From Caprella mutica (Eukaryota > Arthropoda > Malacostraca > Amphipoda > Caprellidae), in the NCBI GenBank assembly GCA_947561585.1, contig CANNZV010002347.1, forward strand, positions 38,419 through 102,418: a stretch of DNA of 64,000 nt, written 5' to 3'. Within the stretch, counting starts at the first letter, position 1. Every line of letters starts with the position of its first letter. Under the pieces are notes generated by a model. The model was not told where the DNA came from. It did no database searches and saw only the letters and a program-made list of their open reading frames with translations. Shown here piece after piece: positions 12,044 through 22,359 of the stretch. Both the position numbers and the translations under genes were made by a program.

Positions 12044-12512
12044 GTGGAGCGTTTTTTCAACTTTTTAGAGTTGGGTTTCACGTTAAGTGGAAAAAGATGT
12101 AGAACTGCATAAAAACGAGGTGTGCAAACTTTCAGACCCCTAGGACGATTCCTTGAAGGTTCGAGGGTCGTTTGAAAATTCGAAAAATAGCATATTATTT
12201 TAAAAAATCCAAAAATTACATTTATTGTTCTTAAAAGTCAAGATAGATTAATATCGTAATAATAACCCATTGAGAATACCTGACAAAAATTTCAAAGCTC
12301 TATCTTATTATCTTCATTGTTCGAGGTCCTGAAAATTCCTCTTGTTAGAGGTAATTATAGAAGGGCATGGGATTATGTCTCCATGTTTTCATCAATAAAT
12401 CCTTAGCCTTATAATATTCAAATGGGCCTCGAACACCTCGTTTTTATGCAGTTCTACTTCTTTTTCCACCTAACGTGAAACCCAACTCTAAAAAGTTGAA
12501 AAAATGCTCCAC
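12044..12512. mobile_element. MITE, 469 bp, ~80-bp terminal inverted repeats
   Basis: GTGGAGCGTTTTTTCAACTT at the left end is matched in inverse at the right end (GTTGAAAAAATGCTCCAC). The match extends about 80 bp, through TTTCACGTTAAGTGG and GAACTGCATAAAAACGAGG. The interior is non-coding. Flanking TA dinucleotides at both ends suggest a TA duplication. It lies directly beside the right end of the Tc1 element. Confidence 0.75.
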
Positions 12513-12770
12513 ATACATAATATATTTAAATGATTTGATAAAACTATTTAGAATGAAGAAAATTTAATATTGAATTTTAATGATGAATTAAAAATGACTT
12601 TAGAGCTGCAAATGATAGAAAAAACATAAATCAAATTACTGGTAACCATTTTTCTTTTAGTTTGGTTTGATGACTGTAAATAACTTATTCTTCAGAATCT
12701 TCCAAGTAATTTCTAAAAATCTTAATAGTTTGACCATCACTTCCTCAATATATTATTCAAAGAATAGTTA

Positions 12771-13429
12771 TGGAATCGAAAGAAGACGAGTTATCTGTCC
12801 CTGGGCCCTCAAAGAAACGCTAATCAAGTGAATATCTTAATATGGAATATAAAATAAACTTTATTTTTCTGTGTTTTTTAAAATATTGAAAATACTCTTT
12901 AACTATTATCCATATGTCAATTTTCAAATATAAATGTTAATTTATTGTCTTCAGATATAATGGAATGTTGGAGTTTGCCAGCAGCAAAAAAAGCAATAAC
13001 TCGAAGGCAAAAGAGAAGAGATGTGTGGTACACATGCATGTATTATTTGGCATGCATGTAAACAATACTATTTAATGTGCGAAAACTTTCCAACAACTCT
13101 TAAAAAGTACCACTCACGGCATGAAAACCATGGCTGTTTTGATTCCTTTACTAAAAAAGTATTAATGGCAGAATCTGAAATAGTGAAAGCTAAGGAAAGA
13201 AAGCTGGATTTTAGCAGCAAAAAGAGAACCACAGACGGTATAAAAACTCAAATTGATATCCCGCCTTCTACTGACTTGCCACCTGCCACAGACTCGACAC
13301 CTGCCACGGACTTGACTTCTGCCACGGATTTGACTTCTGCCACGGACTTGACTTCTGCCACGGACTTGCCTTCTGCCACGGACCAATTAAAATCAACGAA
13401 AAATAAAGAGTATCACAATGTCAATGGAT
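12771..13429 (+). pseudogene. Unrecognised exon pair with basic N-terminus and TxATDL repeats, broken
   Basis: A short open segment from ATG 12771 (ESKEDELSVPGPSKKR) is followed by a stop. After a TTGTCTTCAG acceptor (ends about 12956) a second exon encodes a Cys/His-containing stretch near CGTHACIIWHAC and CENFPTTLKKYH, open in the 13021 frame and spoiled upstream by a frame conflict. It ends in Thr/Ala/Asp repeats coded by an 18-bp tandem repeat and stops at 13429. The arrangement is that of a spliced, now damaged gene or TE-derived gene. I do not recognise the family; a BED-like zinc finger is possible but not demonstrable. Confidence 0.4.
13268..13385 (+). repeat. 18-bp coding minisatellite (TSATDL units)
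   Basis: About six copies of an 18-bp unit, GACTTGACTTCTGCCACG and variants, in frame with the surrounding open frame and encoding six-residue TSATDL-like units. The first units differ most (PPATDS, TPATDL); the middle ones are nearly identical. Confidence 0.75.
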
Positions 13430-13484
13430 AGATTAGATTCACATAGAATATCAATGAACCTCTACAAAATATGGAAAAGTTTGA

Positions 13485-13763
13485 ATGACTGAGCTGCAAG
13501 AGAAACTGTCAAAGTTACAGTTGGATGTAGCTACAATAAAGATTCATATTGCACCTCAAACGAACAAACTTTTTCCAAATAAATTTAACCTCAAATTGCT
13601 CTCATCAAAACAAAATCTTCAAGAATTTGAAGATTTTAATGAGTTACTTTTCTTTATTGAAGAGCACTTATCTGGTCCCTCTGTTATTTTTTTTTTCAGA
13701 GTTTGCGCAAACTACATAGAGGATAACAATACGTCGACCAAGATAAAGAAATCATTCAGCTGA
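13485..13763 (+). pseudogene. DUF4806-like fragment
   Basis: A 92-codon frame contains a short coiled segment (TELQEKLSKLQLDV) and a region FNLKLLSSKQNLQEFEDFNE that resembles the start of DUF4806-type domains found in arthropod and cnidarian TE-rich genomes. An acceptor-like T-run plus CAG at about 13686-13702 lies inside the frame and reading becomes implausible after it, so the domain is incomplete. Assignment is by resemblance only. It may belong to the same broken gene as 12771-13429. Confidence 0.4.
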
Positions 13764-13928
13764 GCTTTCTGTATCAAAAGAAAGTGTTAAACAATTAAGG
13801 ACTGGCAATTTGTTCTAAAGACAAACTTGTTATTCCTTCAAAAATGGGCTAATGGATCATTTGAAAACAGAGATGCACTCGAGAGCACTAAAATATAACG
13901 AAGACTGTATTGATCTTCAAAGCAAGAA

Positions 13929-13962
13929 AGCTGCCATGCAAACTATTGTTTGCATGGCAGCT
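13929..13962. repeat. Perfect hairpin, 15-bp arms, 4-nt loop
   Basis: AGCTGCCATGCAAAC is followed by TATT and then its exact reverse complement. Such a compact perfect hairpin in a decayed region could be a small foldback remnant or a recent replication-slippage product. No RNA gene is claimed. Confidence 0.8.
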
Positions 13963-14459
13963 AATAGCTAAACTAATCCAGTCAGTGTGTTCACTCAAAG
14001 TGTGCAGCATGGTATTTTTCAATGTAGCTCTCGGTGATAAACATGTCTGGAGGAATCATAGGAAATATTGGACATAGAAGGTAACCATTGGATTAGGTTC
14101 TATTTATTATTATTTTCGGGGTTTAAAAGTTGTCCCTATCCACTACGAGGTGATCCAAAGAGACATGAAGAGAAGAAAGCCTCTTAGAAGAGGGGACAGT
14201 AAAAGTACGCTCCATGCACTAGGTCGAGTACTCTACTACCACAGGTAACTGTGTAGACCCAGCGCATGGATGGCAAGAATAGACATCCATGGATAATAGA
14301 CCTACACAGTCAGTCTGCTTACACATTGATATAGCAAGGCAGAAGGAAGATAAATAAGAAGAATATGTAGCCTCGATTAAGTACTAGTTTTAAATAACAG
14401 TTATTATCTCACAGATTTGCTTTCAAATAAAACTCCAGCTGATTTTAGGAGGAAAACTA
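13963..14459. other. No gene recognised
   Basis: Non-coding. The stretch 14110-14350 has a less A+T-rich texture (CCACTACGAGGTGATCCAAA, GTGTAGACCCAGCGCATGGA) like a retroelement 3' region or SINE, but I could find neither a boundary nor a second copy. Confidence 0.3.
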
Positions 14460-15579
14460 ATCAGGCAATCTTAAATGTTGCTGCTTTTAATGGGGAATAA
14501 AGGGTATTTCCTGTGGGGTCACCTCTAGTGAACAAAGGTTCTGGTGGCCCCAAGGACCTATTGATCGATGATGAATCTCCTTTAGAAGAAGAAGACTTGG
14601 ACTAAGACGATCGACCACCACTTCTAAAAGGCAAAACTGCAGTAGAGTTGGCAGCAGATATTATTAACAATATTGTGACGCGTGTTGGCCTACTCCATTG
14701 GCACCCATCAAACATGACAAGTAAGTTATTGATAATATAGATAATTCATATTAGCCAGATATTTAATTAGTCTGTTCATTTGTAAATGATTATACATACT
14801 TATGAATTATAACTGGATTATAAGATTCATGCACACATTAATATTTTTTCTTTGCAGGTATTTGTGTAGATGGCCAATACTGCACCCCTAGCTTTGCTCT
14901 ACAGACTTGTTGGGTTGCTGTGCATTGCTTAAATCTTTCTGTCCTTGATGTCAGAGATTGAAAGAAGAACACAGAATCCAAAGATCATCTGGACAGGTTT
15001 ACTCTTCGATGCAATTTGTTTTGCCTCTTGATGGGACGTGGGGAAATTTTTTCACAAACAGGTAGAAACTGCCAGAGCAGCAGGATTGAAGTTGCATATG
15101 CCTTTGATGTTTGCACCACAACGGTATTGTTTAAAATTAGATTACTTTTTCAATAATTATAAATGCTGAGAAACTCTCTATGCAGTGCCTTTCATCTATT
15201 TTACATAGAGCAATAAATAACTTGTAAGTTTGTAACGAATGGTACTTTTTAGATTGTGCTTATAGTTACTGTACAACAAAATTGTCTATTATTTACTCTA
15301 ATTTTTATATTTATAGGTTTGCATCATCTGCTCCTGAACAGTGGAGCAGAATAGAAGTCATTCCCAGCATTGTGTGCAGGTTTCCATGTGAATTTCCCCA
15401 ATGCCGCCAAAAATGATTTAGAGGAAAATCACTTTAAAATTGATGGGAGTGGTAAGTACAAGAATTGATGTAATTTACATAATTAGATTTTAGTTAAAAC
15501 ATAAATTAATATAATGAAATAGTTTCAATTTTAGTCCTAACTTGATTAACTAAGTTTTAGTTTTTATCGATGATCATCC

Positions 15580-17147
15580 AGCGTCGGACCGGGTGGCTTT
15601 GCACATTTTCCGCTTACTTTGATTTATATGAAAAAACTAGAAGTCAGCAATTTTTTTTTGGTGTGCAGATAGATGAAGGGTAGACCTAGGTGCACACCAA
15701 GTTTCAACTCTTTAAGTTAAATAGAAAAAAGTTATCATTGAAAAACTGCGCAAAGATCGTGGGGATAAACTGGATGAATTTTGCGCAATTACGGGTGTAC
15801 TTGCGCACAGCGCAAATTCACCCAATGTGAAACTGCGCAGTGCGGAAGTTCATCCTATGTATAAACTGTGCATAGAAAATCTGACTCCGATATGCCATGC
15901 AACTGCCGTGAATCTGCCTCAATCTTCTATGCAACTGCCCCAATCTGCTGTGCAATTGCAGCGAGGCTGCTGTGGAATTGCCGTGAGTCTGCTGTGGAAT
16001 TGCCCTGAGTCTGCTGTGGAATTGCCCTGAGTCTGCTGTGGAATTGCCCTGAGTCTGCTGTGGAATTGCCCTGAGTCTGCTGTGGAATTGCCCTGAGTCT
16101 GCTGTGGAATTGCCCTGAGTCTGCTGTGGAATTGCCCTGAGTCTGCTGTGGAATTGCCCTGAGTCTGCTGTGGAATTGCCCTGAGTCTGCTGTGGAATTG
16201 CCCTGAGTCTGCTGTGGAATTGCCCTGAGTCTGCTGTGGAATTGCCCTGAGTCTGCTGTGGAATTGCCGTGAGTCTGCTGTGCAATTGCCGTGAGTCTGC
16301 TGTGCAATTGCCGTGAGTCTGCTGTGGAATTGCCGTGAGTCTGCTGTGGAATTGCCGTGAGACTGCTGTGGAATTGCCGTGAGACTGCTGTGGAGTTGCC
16401 GTGAGACTGCTGTGGAATTGCAATGATGTCTGCTGTGCAAGTGCGGTGAGGCTGCTGTGCATTTGCCGTGAGGCTGCTGTGCAATTGCCGTGAGGCTGCT
16501 GTGGAATTGCCGTGAGTCTGCTGTGGAATTGCCGTGAGGGCGAGGATGCTGTGGAATTGCCGTGAGGGCGAGGATGCTGAGGAATTGCCGTGAGGGCGAG
16601 GCTGCTGTGCAATTGCCGTGAGGGCGAGGCTGCTGTGCAATTGCCGTGAGGGCGAGGCTGAATATCACAGGTTTTATTAATGAATAAGAGCTCTTTAACT
16701 TTATTAATAAATGTGCGCAAGTCCACCCGTGAATTGAAATATTCCCAGGGTGATCTTGCGCATGTAGTATATTGGTTATATCTCAATAATTTATAATTAT
16801 TATTAAAATCATCTTACATGACGTTAATCTGCAGTTAATTATGCGTATCCAACGTAAATTGCAATCAAATTGGAGCATAATTATCAACAACACAGCATAG
16901 TTCGCGGAGATTCGATTCTAGTCCAAAATAATTATTTTGACATAAAAAACATAGTTCTCTGTTTGAACACTTAGTATCTATTCTTAATCTCTTACGATTT
17001 TCGTGAAATTTAAGCACTAAGGAGTTTAAGAGCTGCTCTTTCCAATGGTGTTGTCAGATTTGAAATATTTTCACGTATTCGCCGTCAATTACCGATGCGC
17101 AACTTCACCCGGAATGTTGAAGTGCGCAAAGCCACCGGTCTGACGCT
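15580..17147. mobile_element. Non-autonomous element with AGCGTCGGACCGGTGGCTTTG inverted ends
   Basis: Left end AGCGTCGGACCGGGTGGCTT is mirrored near 17147 (AAGCCACCGGTCTGACGCT on the plus strand), and GCGCAA/TTGCGC words recur inside both ends. It lies within an intron of the decayed gene. No transposase is encoded; the interior is largely the 22-bp minisatellite. I could not fix a target duplication, so the superfamily is open. Confidence 0.65.
15905..16660 (-). repeat. 22-bp minisatellite, ~30 units, open in all three minus-strand frames
   Basis: Twelve consecutive near-identical 22-bp units (CCCTGAGTCTGCTGTGGAAT plus TG) fill about 15999-16265. Units with CCGTGAGTC, CCGTGAGAC, CCGTGAGGC and a longer CCGTGAGGGCGAGG form follow to 16660, giving a clear gradient of variants. 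Because 22 is one more than a multiple of three and the unit has no stop in any register, the complementary strand reads one cycling peptide in all three frames. This explains the overlapping 237-322-codon open frames (for example 15818-16786). These are consequences of the repeat, not evidence of a protein. Confidence 0.9.
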
Positions 17148-17688
17148 ACTTGCAATATAAACATGAATAATGGTTCCTATTTTTGGTGTCTCGTTAAATC
17201 AACTTTGTTCTTTGGCGAGGTGAACCGTGGGTTAATGTAAATTATTAATTTTCAGGATTTGGTATAAAACCTCTGTAAAACTCTGGATATATTCAATCCT
17301 CTAAAAATCGTAATGGTAGCTGTGCAGAGTACTCAAATGGCACCTGTAAGGTTCCAATCTTCATTAAGAGACTCATAAAGCATTATTCAGAGATGGATTT
17401 CAGTTTGATGTTGAAAACTCTTCTTCCAAAGGAGCATAAAATCAATATTGAGGATTACAAGTTTATAGGTAAGGTAGTAATTTATTTTGTATTATAAAAT
17501 CATTATGGACAAATCTGAAATTGTGAAAATTAACTTTCACTATACAGTTTATTTGCAGTATTATTCAACAAACATTCACAATTTTTTTGCACCAGGCATT
17601 ATTTACACTATGATGGTTACTTGATATGTTGTAGCTATTAATGGAATGAGTGATGATGAAGTTTGCTTAGAAGGATCTTCATCTAGGG

Positions 17689-18292
17689 CAGTGGTTCTTA
17701 AACGGGTTGCGCAGCACCCCTTTGGAGCCTGGATTGTTTATAGGGGGTGCATGAGATGGCTGTTGTTTATAAGTTCAATTCTTGTTATTAATATCCTACA
17801 GAATATACAAGAAGTATATTTTCCTCAAAATGTTGTGATATGAAGTTATGTTGCAATAAGGGAGCTTCCATTGTATAAACATATTGTAAACAAAAAACTG
17901 TACCTTTCTATATCGAATTTTTCTTTCTGTGTCAGGATTATATGCGAGTGTCACTACTCCGTAATTGATTAGTTTTATTTTAATAGTTTACAACTGTTAA
18001 TTTTCTGAAAATTTATAGAACTACGTTGCAATATACTGCATTATCATAACAAATAATGTTTTCTTTAATTTTTAATGGATTTTAATTTTCCATACCTAAA
18101 AAAATAATTTTACATTATGTAAATATATCAATCATTTTCCTTACTTTTTCAAATTGCATATTTAATTCTCAAATAATAGTAACCAAATATATTCTAATTA
18201 TATCTTGTCAATCTATTTCAATGCAATACAATGCTCAGGGGGTGCATGAGAAAAGCAAGTGGTGCGCGAGAAAAATACTTCAAGAACCACTG
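17689..18292. mobile_element. hAT-type MITE, 604 bp, 8-bp target duplication ATCTAGGG
   Basis: The element starts CAGTGGTTCTTAAACGGG and ends with the inverse, CTTCAAGAACCACTG. It is flanked by exact ATCTAGGG copies at 17681-17688 and 18293-18300. CAGTGGTTCT ends with an 8-bp duplication are the hallmark of hAT elements. It interrupts the coding sequence of the decayed gene (SSSR before, GTPMTRKSKS after). The perfect duplication indicates a fairly recent insertion. A 65-codon frame crossing its left end is accidental. Confidence 0.93.
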
Positions 18293-19198
18293 ATCTAGGG
18301 GGACACCAATGACCAGGAAGTCGAAGTCAGTTACACAATGGACAGCCAGAGAAATTCATGAGTGCGAAAATGACGCTGTTCAACTCTAAGCTGACTTTGT
18401 CAGCAGCTTGACGCAGAGACTCGAGCAATGCTTCAATACCGCTCTTGATAAAATCAGTAAGTGCTTAGACTTGTACTCTCTTGTTCAGTTATGTGTAGGG
18501 TGTAAAAAAACAAGTTGCAGTACAGTGATATTGAAGTGGCAACTTCTTATGGTACTGAAGAGTTTACTGAATTTGTTGATTATATTTCAACACTCCTTCA
18601 AATTATGGACAGTGAATTACGAATTCACAAGGTTTTCGCCCCAAAGATTTATGATAGTAAAAAGACTGGTATTCTGTCATTAATCTAGGGCAAAAAATTT
18701 GAAAGCATTGTGCAATCTCTGTTCATAATTAAGGAGGGAGAGTTAGAAGGGAAATCTCTTGCAGATCTTCAGAGAGATTCTTTCCAATCTCTTCCATCTG
18801 AAAGTAATAATTTTGTATTAGAAAACCTCTTTTCAATTAAATTAAGCACTTGTGAGTCAGCACTCCAAGTATGTCTCAACGAAAAAGCTTTGTGGCATGC
18901 CCTTTATTGTCATGAAAAAGAAGGTTGTTGTGTACTAGATGTTGCATTCAATATAGGAGGCTCTGAAGCTATTGCCAAGACTTACTTTGGAGTAAAGGAA
19001 GCACAAAAGAAAATAAATCAGGACAATAGCACTCTTGACATTCAAACCTTAGTTGATTTTACTATGCATCCGGTCATTAAATGTCCGGATGCCATCAGTG
19101 CTATTGCTGATATTTATTTGAAAGGAGATCTGTCAAGATCCTCAATTTTCTATGATGTAAAACGGAGGCCTAAGGGAAATATGGTGTCAGTAAAGTAA

Positions 19199-19690
19199 TA
19201 GACAGCATCTTAAAAGCAAAGACTCACTGCTTTTATAAAACATAATTTTACCATATATTCAAGTTTAGTTATTTTCTATTCTATTCTATTTAAAATGTTA
19301 AACTTTCATATATTTATTATTTTTGTGTTTACATATGAGTTTTGTAAATGTATTTTTGATTTATACTTAAGGGGACAGTCCCCGAAAAAATCTCAAAATT
19401 TTATCATTTTTTCTTAATTTCGTAAATAAGTAGCTACCTACCATAATTTTAAACAATAGGAAATAAGTACAGAGCAATAGAAATTCAGTAGTGCAGTGAG
19501 GGGGGGGTTGCACAACGTTTCATGTCACACGAGGGGCGAGTGGGGCAAAGAGTTAGGGAGTTATGACGCGGTGTGTGCCTTAGCCAATGATAATTGTTTA
19601 TAACTGTTTATCTGGATAGATATGGCACTACACCACTAGCATCTGGGAAACTCACTCATAACTTAGCTTCAGTTGACCACTGTTGAGTAA
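19199..19690. other. No gene; possible 5' end of the mutator element
   Basis: A+T-rich, then a G-rich stretch (GGGGGGGTTGCACAACG, about 19500-19550). It contains a small hairpin GGGGACAGTCCCC near 19373-19386 and TTCTATTCTATTC near 19275. It may include the 5' leader of the mutator-type element, but I cannot see its inverted end. Confidence 0.3.
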
Positions 19691-20798
19691 ATGCCATGTG
19701 CAAAGAAATATCGTATCAGAAATCTGATGGGTAAAAAATCAGATTGTGTTGTGGTCGATGGTGTTGTTGTTCATGGTGGCGGTGATATCCTTGGTCTTGG
19801 GGGACTGACGAGGAAGATGAGTCTTTTACCCAAAGTGGAGCTTGATGGCACATGCGAGTCTGATCAGTTTATTGTCTCCAAAGATATGTTGATGTCAGTA
19901 CTGCATACAAATAGTAATTGTGAGGACTGTGACGTGCATGTTGACATGTTTGTCTCTATTCAAACCACAGAAGATAGCATTACTGTTCGCTGTACGGAAT
20001 GTGATATTACTGTCTTGGAGACAAAGTCGAATAGGGTTAGTGAAGTTGATAGTATAAATTATAAGTAGAGTGGCAATTTTGTTTGTGCTGTGTATTCAAC
20101 TCTTACAAATGGAGGTGGATGTGCTGGATATTGTAAGATGATGTCTAACCTTTCTCTACCGCATACTGTGTCAAAAATATTATACAGTGAATGTTCGCAC
20201 TTCTTGCATATTTCTATGACCAGATACTATGATTAAATGTCTACTTCGGTGTTGCAAGCAATTAGGAAAACCTATGATAGTGTGATTGTTGCTTCGCCTA
20301 TTGACGTAAATGTGAGTTACGATGGCACATGGATGACTAGAGGCTACAAATCGCACATTAGCGTTGGTTTTATAATTGAATGTAACACCGGTTTTGCTAT
20401 TGACTTTGAGGTTTTGAGCAATTATTGCGAGATGTGCACCAGGAACTTCAATTCTCTTTCCGAAGAAGATTTTGGTACTTGGAAAGCAACTCATGATAAT
20501 TGCAAGAAAAATTTGAAGGCAACGCAGGTGCTATGGAAACTGAAGCTGCCGTACGTTTATGGAGTCTGTCTGAGGCAAAGGGTTACAGGTGCGTAAGCTT
20601 TGTTGGCGATGGGGATTCATCAGCATTCAATGCCATTTGTGCATTGAATGGTGGTGAAGGGCCTTACTCGGTCCCTGTCGTCAAGGAAGAGTGCGTCAAC
20701 CATGTAGCAAAGCATCTTGGTAACAGGCTGCGTAAACTGAAGGATAAGCTGAAGACCAGTACTGTGACGCAAAAGGGGAAAACAGTTCAGCATAGTAG
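19691..20798 (+). pseudogene. Mutator-type (MULE) transposase, truncated and mutated
   Basis: The frame from 19691 (MPCAKKYRIRN...) runs in one register through two stops (TAG 20066-20068, TAA 20234-20236) into a transposase core: VNVSYDGTWMTRGYKSHISV, then FAIDFEVLSNYC, then after a one-base loss near 20510 MEAEAA-like METEAAVRLW, FVGDGDSSAFNAI and KEECVNHVAKHLGNRLRKL. The two Asp motifs (SYDGTW and GDGDS) and the CVNHV segment are those of the mutator transposase family common in arthropods and Hydra. A MITE enters at 20799; a few in-frame codons (SLAGKKGN) continue at 21276-21305 before other repeats take over, so the C-terminal third with the last acidic residue is missing. Inactive. Confidence 0.85.
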
Positions 20799-21275
20799 CA
20801 AAGACAATATAAGATAGACAATATAGAAATACAGAGTATGTTTGCACTGACGTCAGCACTCTGACCCAACTTCTAGCCAATCAGCATTAAGCTATACCTA
20901 CAACTTAGTGTCATCTAAGACAATATCCTACCTATATAGGTTTATACTCGCTTAGTATACCTAGTTATGACTATTCTCCGAATAGAAAGTAGATTATATT
21001 CAAAATACTAAATTGAACCACATATGCGATCTTGTATACTTGATTAATAATAAAGTAATTAGTTCTCTGATCCCTAATCAATATAGAATATTTATATTTC
21101 TAATGACTTCACATGTTTAGACTAAAGATTATCCTTCTGTGAATTTCAAGGGGGAGGGGGCGGGGTACGTTTATTATTGTTTGGTGTGACGTATGCTACT
21201 GATCGCTTCTGATTGGTTGTTAATATTTTTGCATGTGCCCTATCAAGTTGAACATCTATCTTATATTGTCTTTGG
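20799..21275. mobile_element. MITE, ~477 bp, ends CAAAGACAATATAAGATAG
   Basis: The 19-bp left end (20799-20817) is repeated exactly in inverse at 21256-21274. TAGTAG occurs immediately outside both ends (20793-20798 and 21276-21281), though one extra G leaves the duplication length ambiguous (TAGTAG, GTAG or TAG). It splits the mutator transposase between ...KTVQHS and SLAGKKGN. Confidence 0.8.
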
Positions 21276-21339
21276 TAGTAGTCTTGCTGGAAAGAAAGGT
21301 AATGAAATACAGACTGGTGTGAACATACTCTAAAACTAG

Positions 21340-21562
21340 GCATGAGATGCATGAAGTTTATCCGGCGACTATTGAAACCTTGAAATTAGTCTCCTGAATT
21401 ATTTGGGGACAACTTTCTAATTAATTCCTATGTTTACATCTAATTATTGGAGAGTATTTTGAAAATTTTTGCCCATTTTGGAGAGAAATTTGAAAATCTT
21501 TGGAGAGAAATTGTCCCCAAATAAAAAATCTGGAGACTGATTGAGCATGCTATGCAGACTGG
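21340..21562. mobile_element. CCAGTCTG-group short element, family E copy 2
   Basis: About 220 bp closely matching 25234-25475: GATGCATGAAG, TTATCCGGCGACTATTGA, a central TTAATTCCTATGTTTACAT, and GGAGAGAAATTTGAAAATCT, ending TGCAGACTGG. The left terminus is damaged. Non-coding. Confidence 0.75.
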
Positions 21563-21729
21563 CTAGATACTACTGGACGTTTTTAGGCACACCAGCCAAA
21601 TAAGAGGAAATTTAGCCATGTAACAGTTAGTATTTGGTGCACGCCACTGCACTGAACTCCTCTTGACTTTTTCAAAAAACTGAGAAATATCTGCCAACAT
21701 TTTTCATCAATTTGTGTAGTTCCATGCTT

Positions 21730-21915
21730 CCAGTCTGCAGAATATGGAACATTTTTCCAAGACTCTCTGCGGGAGTTTTTGACTGAATTTTAGAAATTGG
21801 AGATCTCTGCGGGAGATCTTGAATTAATTCCTACGTTACCATTAATTTAGCTGCGGGAGATTTAGAATTAATTTCTATGTTACGATTAATTTAGCTGCGG
21901 GAGATTCTGAACCTT
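21730..21915. mobile_element. CCAGTCTG-group short element, family D copy 1 (3' end lost)
   Basis: Starts CCAGTCTGCAGAATATGGAA, continues with CTCTGCGGGAGTTTTTGA and two units of the core TTAATTCCTACGTTACCATT / TTAATTTCTATGTTACGATT, and fades after GAGATTCTGAACC. Same family as 27105-27365, 27535-27704 and 28195-28314. Confidence 0.75.
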
Positions 21916-21971
21916 CAACTTTGTCCAATATACTGGACAAAGTTGCCAGTATATTGGCAACTTTTGAGTCA

Positions 21972-22095
21972 TGTTACAGAGTATGTCAGTTAAAACCAAT
22001 GAATTGGCTTAGATTTCAAAAGGTCAAAACTCAGATATGTCTAATTAGCTTAAAATTTTGAATTAATTCCTATGTTCCCATGTTAGGGTACCATT
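21972..22095. repeat. Short dispersed repeat, family H copy 1
   Basis: CATGTTACAGAGTATGTCAG through AGATATGTCTAATTAG and TTTTGAATTAATTCCTATGT. It recurs at 25962-26080 with few changes. It carries the same core word as the CCAGTCTG families but no obvious CCAGTCTG end. Confidence 0.7.
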
Positions 22096-22359
22096 AGAGA
22101 TACCGATCACTTAGGGTTCAAAATGGTTTATTTTTCACTGTCGAGCGTTGTGAGTGGTGCAAGGTACTTGGAAATCGACGTTTAGTCATAGTATACTAAT
22201 ATTTATCATATATGAACGTTTCTGAGTAAATTTGTTAAAATCATAAAAATTGGTTAGGAAATTCAGTTGCAAATGGCTATTTACCTTGAGTAGTTTTCCC
22301 AATTTCAGTGCCTAGTTTAACCAAAAATGTCTATAAATTATAGACTGATAACAAAACTA

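Larger units (their letters stand above)
14460..19198 (+). pseudogene. Decayed multi-exon gene of unrecognised family
   Basis: Plus-strand exons can be laid out with plausible splice sites. About 14460-14717 ends with donor ACAA|GTAAGT; 14857-15121 starts after TTCTTTGCAG; about 15318-15451 ends GGGAGTG|GTAAGT; 17256-17468 starts after TTAATTTTCAG and ends TATAG|GTAAGG; 17640-18458 ends at GTAAGT and holds the inserted hAT MITE; 18500-19198 ends at TAA. Recognisable strings include LPLDGTWGNF, FIKRLIKHYSEMDF, SLADLQRDSFQSLP and CCVLDVAFNIGGSEAIAKTY. Single-base frame breaks occur near 14962 and 15350, with in-frame stops near 17285, 18390 and 18688. The last 162 codons (18710-19198) are open. 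It reads as an old protein-coding gene or domesticated element; I cannot name it. The open terminal exon could still be expressed. Confidence 0.5.

Noticed and set aside
15818..16786. 322-codon minus-strand open frame, and two overlapping ones, as a His/Gln-rich protein
   Set aside because: All three follow arithmetically from a stop-free 22-bp tandem repeat; no start context, no domain, and the same peptide appears in every frame.
17646..17843. 65-codon plus-strand gene
   Set aside because: It crosses from the decayed gene into the hAT MITE at 17689; chimeric by accident.
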